DNA from: Betaproteobacteria bacterium
GTDB taxonomy: Bacteria; Pseudomonadota; Gammaproteobacteria; Burkholderiales; CAIKXV01
DNA length: 64,000 nt
Direction of reading: 5' to 3'
Assembly: GCA_947458265.1 (NCBI GenBank)
Contig: CANGYF010000015.1
Location: 1 to 64,000, forward strand
The notes beneath the pieces are model-generated. The model was not told the DNA's origin and did no database searches. It was given only the letters and a program-made list of their open reading frames with translations. Both the position numbers and the translations under genes were made by a program. Shown here in pieces: positions 62,258 through 64,000 of the stretch (positions within the stretch are counted from its first letter, which is position 1; every line of letters begins with the position of its first letter).

Positions 62258-62301
62258 TGTCCATTTTCTGTTACACTAAAACTTGTAATGATCGGGTGAC
62301 A
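62258..62301 (+). promoter_or_regulatory. Two perfect PpsR boxes controlling pucBAC
   Basis: TGTCCATTTTCTGTTACA (62258-62275) and TGTAATGATCGGGTGACA (62284-62301) both match TGT-N12-ACA exactly and are separated by 8 bp, the spacing known for cooperative CrtJ/PpsR binding. A possible promoter, TTGAGC (62248-62253) and TACACT (62272-62277) with an 18-bp spacer, lies under the first box. The boxes end 114 bp before pucB. Confidence 0.88.
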
Positions 62302-62369
62302 TTGTCGCATCTCCGTAGTAAGTTCTAGTCGGGCACAGGTCTGTTGCCACCATGGCTTCGGATTGCCCG

Positions 62370-62387
62370 CGTGCGGCTTGCCGCACG
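62370..62387 (+). other. 5'-leader hairpin of pucB with CUUG tetraloop
   Basis: CGTGCGG-CTTG-CCGCACG is a perfect 7-bp GC-rich stem with a CUUG tetraloop, an exceptionally stable loop. It ends 28 bases before the pucB start, just ahead of the TAAGGAGA ribosome site. It may protect the 5' end of the abundant puc mRNA. Confidence 0.55.
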
Positions 62388-62415
62388 AAATCAACTGTCT
62401 TAAGGAGATCGCACG

Positions 62416-62568
62416 ATGGACGACCCAAATAAAGTGTGGCCGACGGGGCTGACTGTTGGGGAATCGGAAGAACTGCACCGGAACATCATCCAGGGCACGC
62501 AGATTTTCGGGATGATCGCCGCGCTGGCGCACCTGCTGGCGTACATCTATTCCCCCTGGCTCAAGTAA
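62416..62568 (+). CDS. pucB: Light-harvesting 2 beta subunit
   Basis: A 50-residue single-helix antenna polypeptide, preceded by a strong TAAGGAGA site. His21 and His39 are 18 apart, as His12 and His30 are in Rhodopseudomonas acidophila LH2 beta; His39 (IAALAHLLAYIYSPWLK) ligates B850-type bacteriochlorophyll. The Arg that contacts the B800 acetyl group (Arg20 in GTRVF) is Gln29 here (GTQIF), which may shift B800. It lies 15 bp before pucA. The N-terminal MDDPNKVWPTGLT resembles PucB of other purple betaproteobacteria. Confidence 0.95.
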   Translation: MDDPNKVWPTGLTVGESEELHRNIIQGTQIFGMIAALAHLLAYIYSPWLK

Positions 62569-62583
62569 TCGGAGGCATACGAA

Positions 62584-62793
62584 ATGATCTATGGAAAACT
62601 GTGGCTCGTAGTGAAGCCGTCCGTGGGTGTGCCGCTGTTCCTGGGCGCATGTGCGATCGGTTCCTTCGCGGTGCACTACGCACTGCTGACGAACACCACC
62701 TGGGTGAAGGCCTTTCTGAACGGCAACGCCAAGGCGGTGGTGGCGGAGGGCTCCGCAGCTGGTGCTCCCACCGCACCAACAGCGAAGAAGTAG
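62584..62793 (+). CDS. pucA: Light-harvesting 2 alpha subunit, B800-820-like
   Basis: A 69-residue antenna polypeptide (MIYGKLWLVVKPSVGVPLFL). His31 in AVHYALLTNTTW is the B850-type ligand. Aligned without gaps to Rhodopseudomonas acidophila LH2 alpha, Trp40 is conserved, while Tyr44-Trp45 of B800-850 complexes are Phe44-Leu45, the pair found in B800-820 (LH3) complexes, where loss of hydrogen bonds moves absorption to about 820 nm. The Ala/Pro-rich C-terminal tail (about 50-69) recalls that of Rubrivivax. Confidence 0.95.
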   Translation: MIYGKLWLVVKPSVGVPLFLGACAIGSFAVHYALLTNTTWVKAFLNGNAKAVVAEGSAAGAPTAPTAKK

Positions 62794-62850
62794 CTGTCGC
62801 GTCGACTGCGCGGTGATCGGGTACCCATCGTGCCCGGTCCCGCGCAACCT

Positions 62851-62878
62851 GCAACCGCCAGCCAAGGCTGGCAGTTGC
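62851..62878 (+). other. Intercistronic hairpin between pucA and pucC
   Basis: GCAAC-C-GCCAGCC-AA-GGCTGGC-A-GTTGC folds into a 12-bp stem with one internal mismatch and a 2-base apex. No U-run follows, so it is not a classical terminator. Its place suggests an mRNA stabiliser or processing site that makes pucBA message exceed pucC, as known in Rhodobacter puc operons. Confidence 0.65.
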
Positions 62879-62948
62879 CCCTGATTTCCTGCACGCCGCC
62901 CGTCAAACCCTGTAACGGATGCGGCAACTGTGCCCTTCGCCAGGGACC

Positions 62949-64000
62949 ATGAACTCGATCAGCCAGAAGGTGGTACGCGCCTGGGCCGGACTGGGTCCCG
63001 GCTTCCTGCCGTTCGCCGATGCGGCTACGCCGGACGTACCGCTGTCGCGCCTGCTGCGCCTTTCCCTGTTCCAGGTTTCGGTCGGCATGGCGCTGGTGCT
63101 GGTCGTGGGTACGCTCAACCGGGTGATGATCGTCGAGCTCGGCGTCGCGGCGTCGATCGTGGCGGTGATGATCTCGCTGCCGGTGCTCTATGCGCCGTTC
63201 CGTACGCTGGTGGGCTTCCGCTCCGATACCCATCGGTCCGCACTGGGCTGGAAGCGCGTGCCGTTCATCTGGATGGGTACGATGATGCAGTTCGGCGGAC
63301 TGGCGATCATGCCGTTCGCACTGCTCGTGCTGTCCGGCGGTGGCAATGCCGCGGCCTGGCCCTCATGGATCGGCCCGCTGTCTGCCGGGCTGGCCTTCCT
63401 GCTGGTTGGCGCCGGCCTGCACACCATACAGACGGCCGGACTCGCACTGGCAACAGACCTGGTGCCTGCCGAGTCCCAGCCCAACGTCGTCGGCCTGATG
63501 TACGTGATGCTGCTGCTGGGCACTGTCATCAGCGCAGTCATCTTCGGCGTGATGCTGGAAGACTTCAGCCCGGGCCGCCTGATCCAGGTGATCCAGGGTT
63601 CGGCCATCGCCACGCTGGTTCTCAACACGGTCGCCCTCTGGAAGCAGGAGACGCGACGGCCGCCGCGCAACACGGGGGCCGTCGCGGCCCCGGCTGCCCC
63701 GAGCTTCGAGGCTGCCTGGCGCCGCTTCATTTCCGGCGACCATGCGATCCGCCGCCTGGCCGCCATCGCGCTGGGTACCATGGCCTTCACGATGCAGGAC
63801 GTGCTGCTCGAACCCTACGGTGGTCAGGTGCTGGGGATGAGCGTTGCGCAAACGACGCTGCTCACCGCAACGCTCGCCGGCGGCGGCCTGATCGGCTTCG
63901 CCTTCGCCTCGCGTACGCTCAACCGTGGCGCAGACCCGTTCCGGATGTCTGTCGCGGCCGTGCTGGCCGGCATCCCGGCCCTGGGACTTGTGATCGCAGC
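62949..64000 (+). CDS. pucC: PucC antenna assembly protein, partial (runs off right edge)
   Basis: The first 350 codons of a BCH/PucC-family major facilitator; the full protein is usually about 450-480 residues. It has LFQVSVGMALVLVVGTLNRV, GFRSDTHRSALGWKRVPFIW, AGLHTIQTAGLALATDLVP and DVLLEPYGGQVLGMSV. PucC is needed for LH2 assembly. The start ATG at 62949 follows a CAGGGA site, 155 bp after pucA. It is homologous to bch2 at 8581 and to LhaA. Confidence 0.93.
   Translation, partial: MNSISQKVVRAWAGLGPGFLPFADAATPDVPLSRLLRLSLFQVSVGMALVLVVGTLNRVMIVELGVAASIVAVMISLPVLYAPFRTLVGFRSDTHRSALGWKRVPFIWMGTMMQFGGLAIMPFALLVLSGGGNAAAWPSWIGPLSAGLAFLLVGAGLHTIQTAGLALATDLVPAESQPNVVGLMYVMLLLGTVISAVIFGVMLEDFSPGRLIQVIQGSAIATLVLNTVALWKQETRRPPRNTGAVAAPAAPSFEAAWRRFISGDHAIRRLAAIALGTMAFTMQDVLLEPYGGQVLGMSVAQTTLLTATLAGGGLIGFAFASRTLNRGADPFRMSVAAVLAGIPALGLVIA

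Noticed and set aside
62351-62431. A 26-codon frame beginning MASDCPRAAC that overlaps the pucB start, as a possible leader peptide
   Set aside because: No ribosome site precedes it and it spans the CUUG hairpin; chance is the simpler reading.

Overview
The window reads as chromosomal DNA of a purple phototrophic betaproteobacterium of the Burkholderiales type (an inference). The evidence is a high-GC sequence with aerobic-type purple bacterial photosynthesis genes in the order bchH-bchB-bchN-bchF / ppaA-ppsR-bchG-bch2-bchP, an LH2 gene pair with pucC, and seven Bug/TctC-type periplasmic binding proteins, an expansion typical of Burkholderiales. No rRNA, tRNA, transposase, prophage or CRISPR array was seen.

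Layout. (1) 1-11626: photosynthesis gene cluster. The bchF-N-B-H operon runs leftward out of the window (bchH is cut off). The B12-type antirepressor ppaA, the repressor ppsR, and bchG-bch2-bchP plus a small membrane protein run rightward. The divergent bchF/ppaA promoter carries PpsR-like boxes over the -35 of bchF. (2) 11662-16157: leftward purE-purK-purC-sua5-TSUP operon. (3) 16360-19767: molybdate locus, with a ModE-like regulator, a near-perfect ModE operator, modABC and a tandem cupin. (4) 19937-23902: small catabolic operon (VOC, cupin, Bug, amidohydrolase, 2-hydroxyacid dehydrogenase). (5) 24027-30447: mixed genes, including a probable SelW-type selenoprotein with an in-frame UGA and a SECIS-like hairpin, directly followed by an asparaginase. 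(6) 30496-41969: fourteen leftward genes forming an IclR-controlled CoA-dependent catabolic operon of unknown substrate. (7) 42190-44796: gapdh-arsJ-arsR arsenate resistance operon. (8) 44817-62051: more CoA-dependent catabolism (dienelactone hydrolase, two TauD-type dioxygenases, crotonase, NDP-forming acyl-CoA synthetase, Bug proteins). This includes a TetR regulator whose apparent 18-bp operator occurs at two promoters, a thiolase-fold/DUF35 pair of the Ltp2 aldolase type, and a double CoA-transferase. (9) 62258-64000: pucB-pucA-pucC behind two perfect PpsR boxes spaced 8 bp; pucC is cut off by the window end.

How it works together. The two photosynthesis blocks lie about 51 kb apart with metabolic genes between them, but appear tied by PpsR, which is encoded in the first block and has its best sites in front of the second. 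The LH2 alpha chain has Phe44-Leu45, the signature of low-light B800-820 antennae, and the beta chain lacks the Arg that contacts B800, so an unusual spectrum is predicted. The catabolic blocks combine Bug binding proteins without membrane partners, CoA-transferases, thiolase/DUF35 pairs and hydrolases. Their substrates cannot be read from the sequence.
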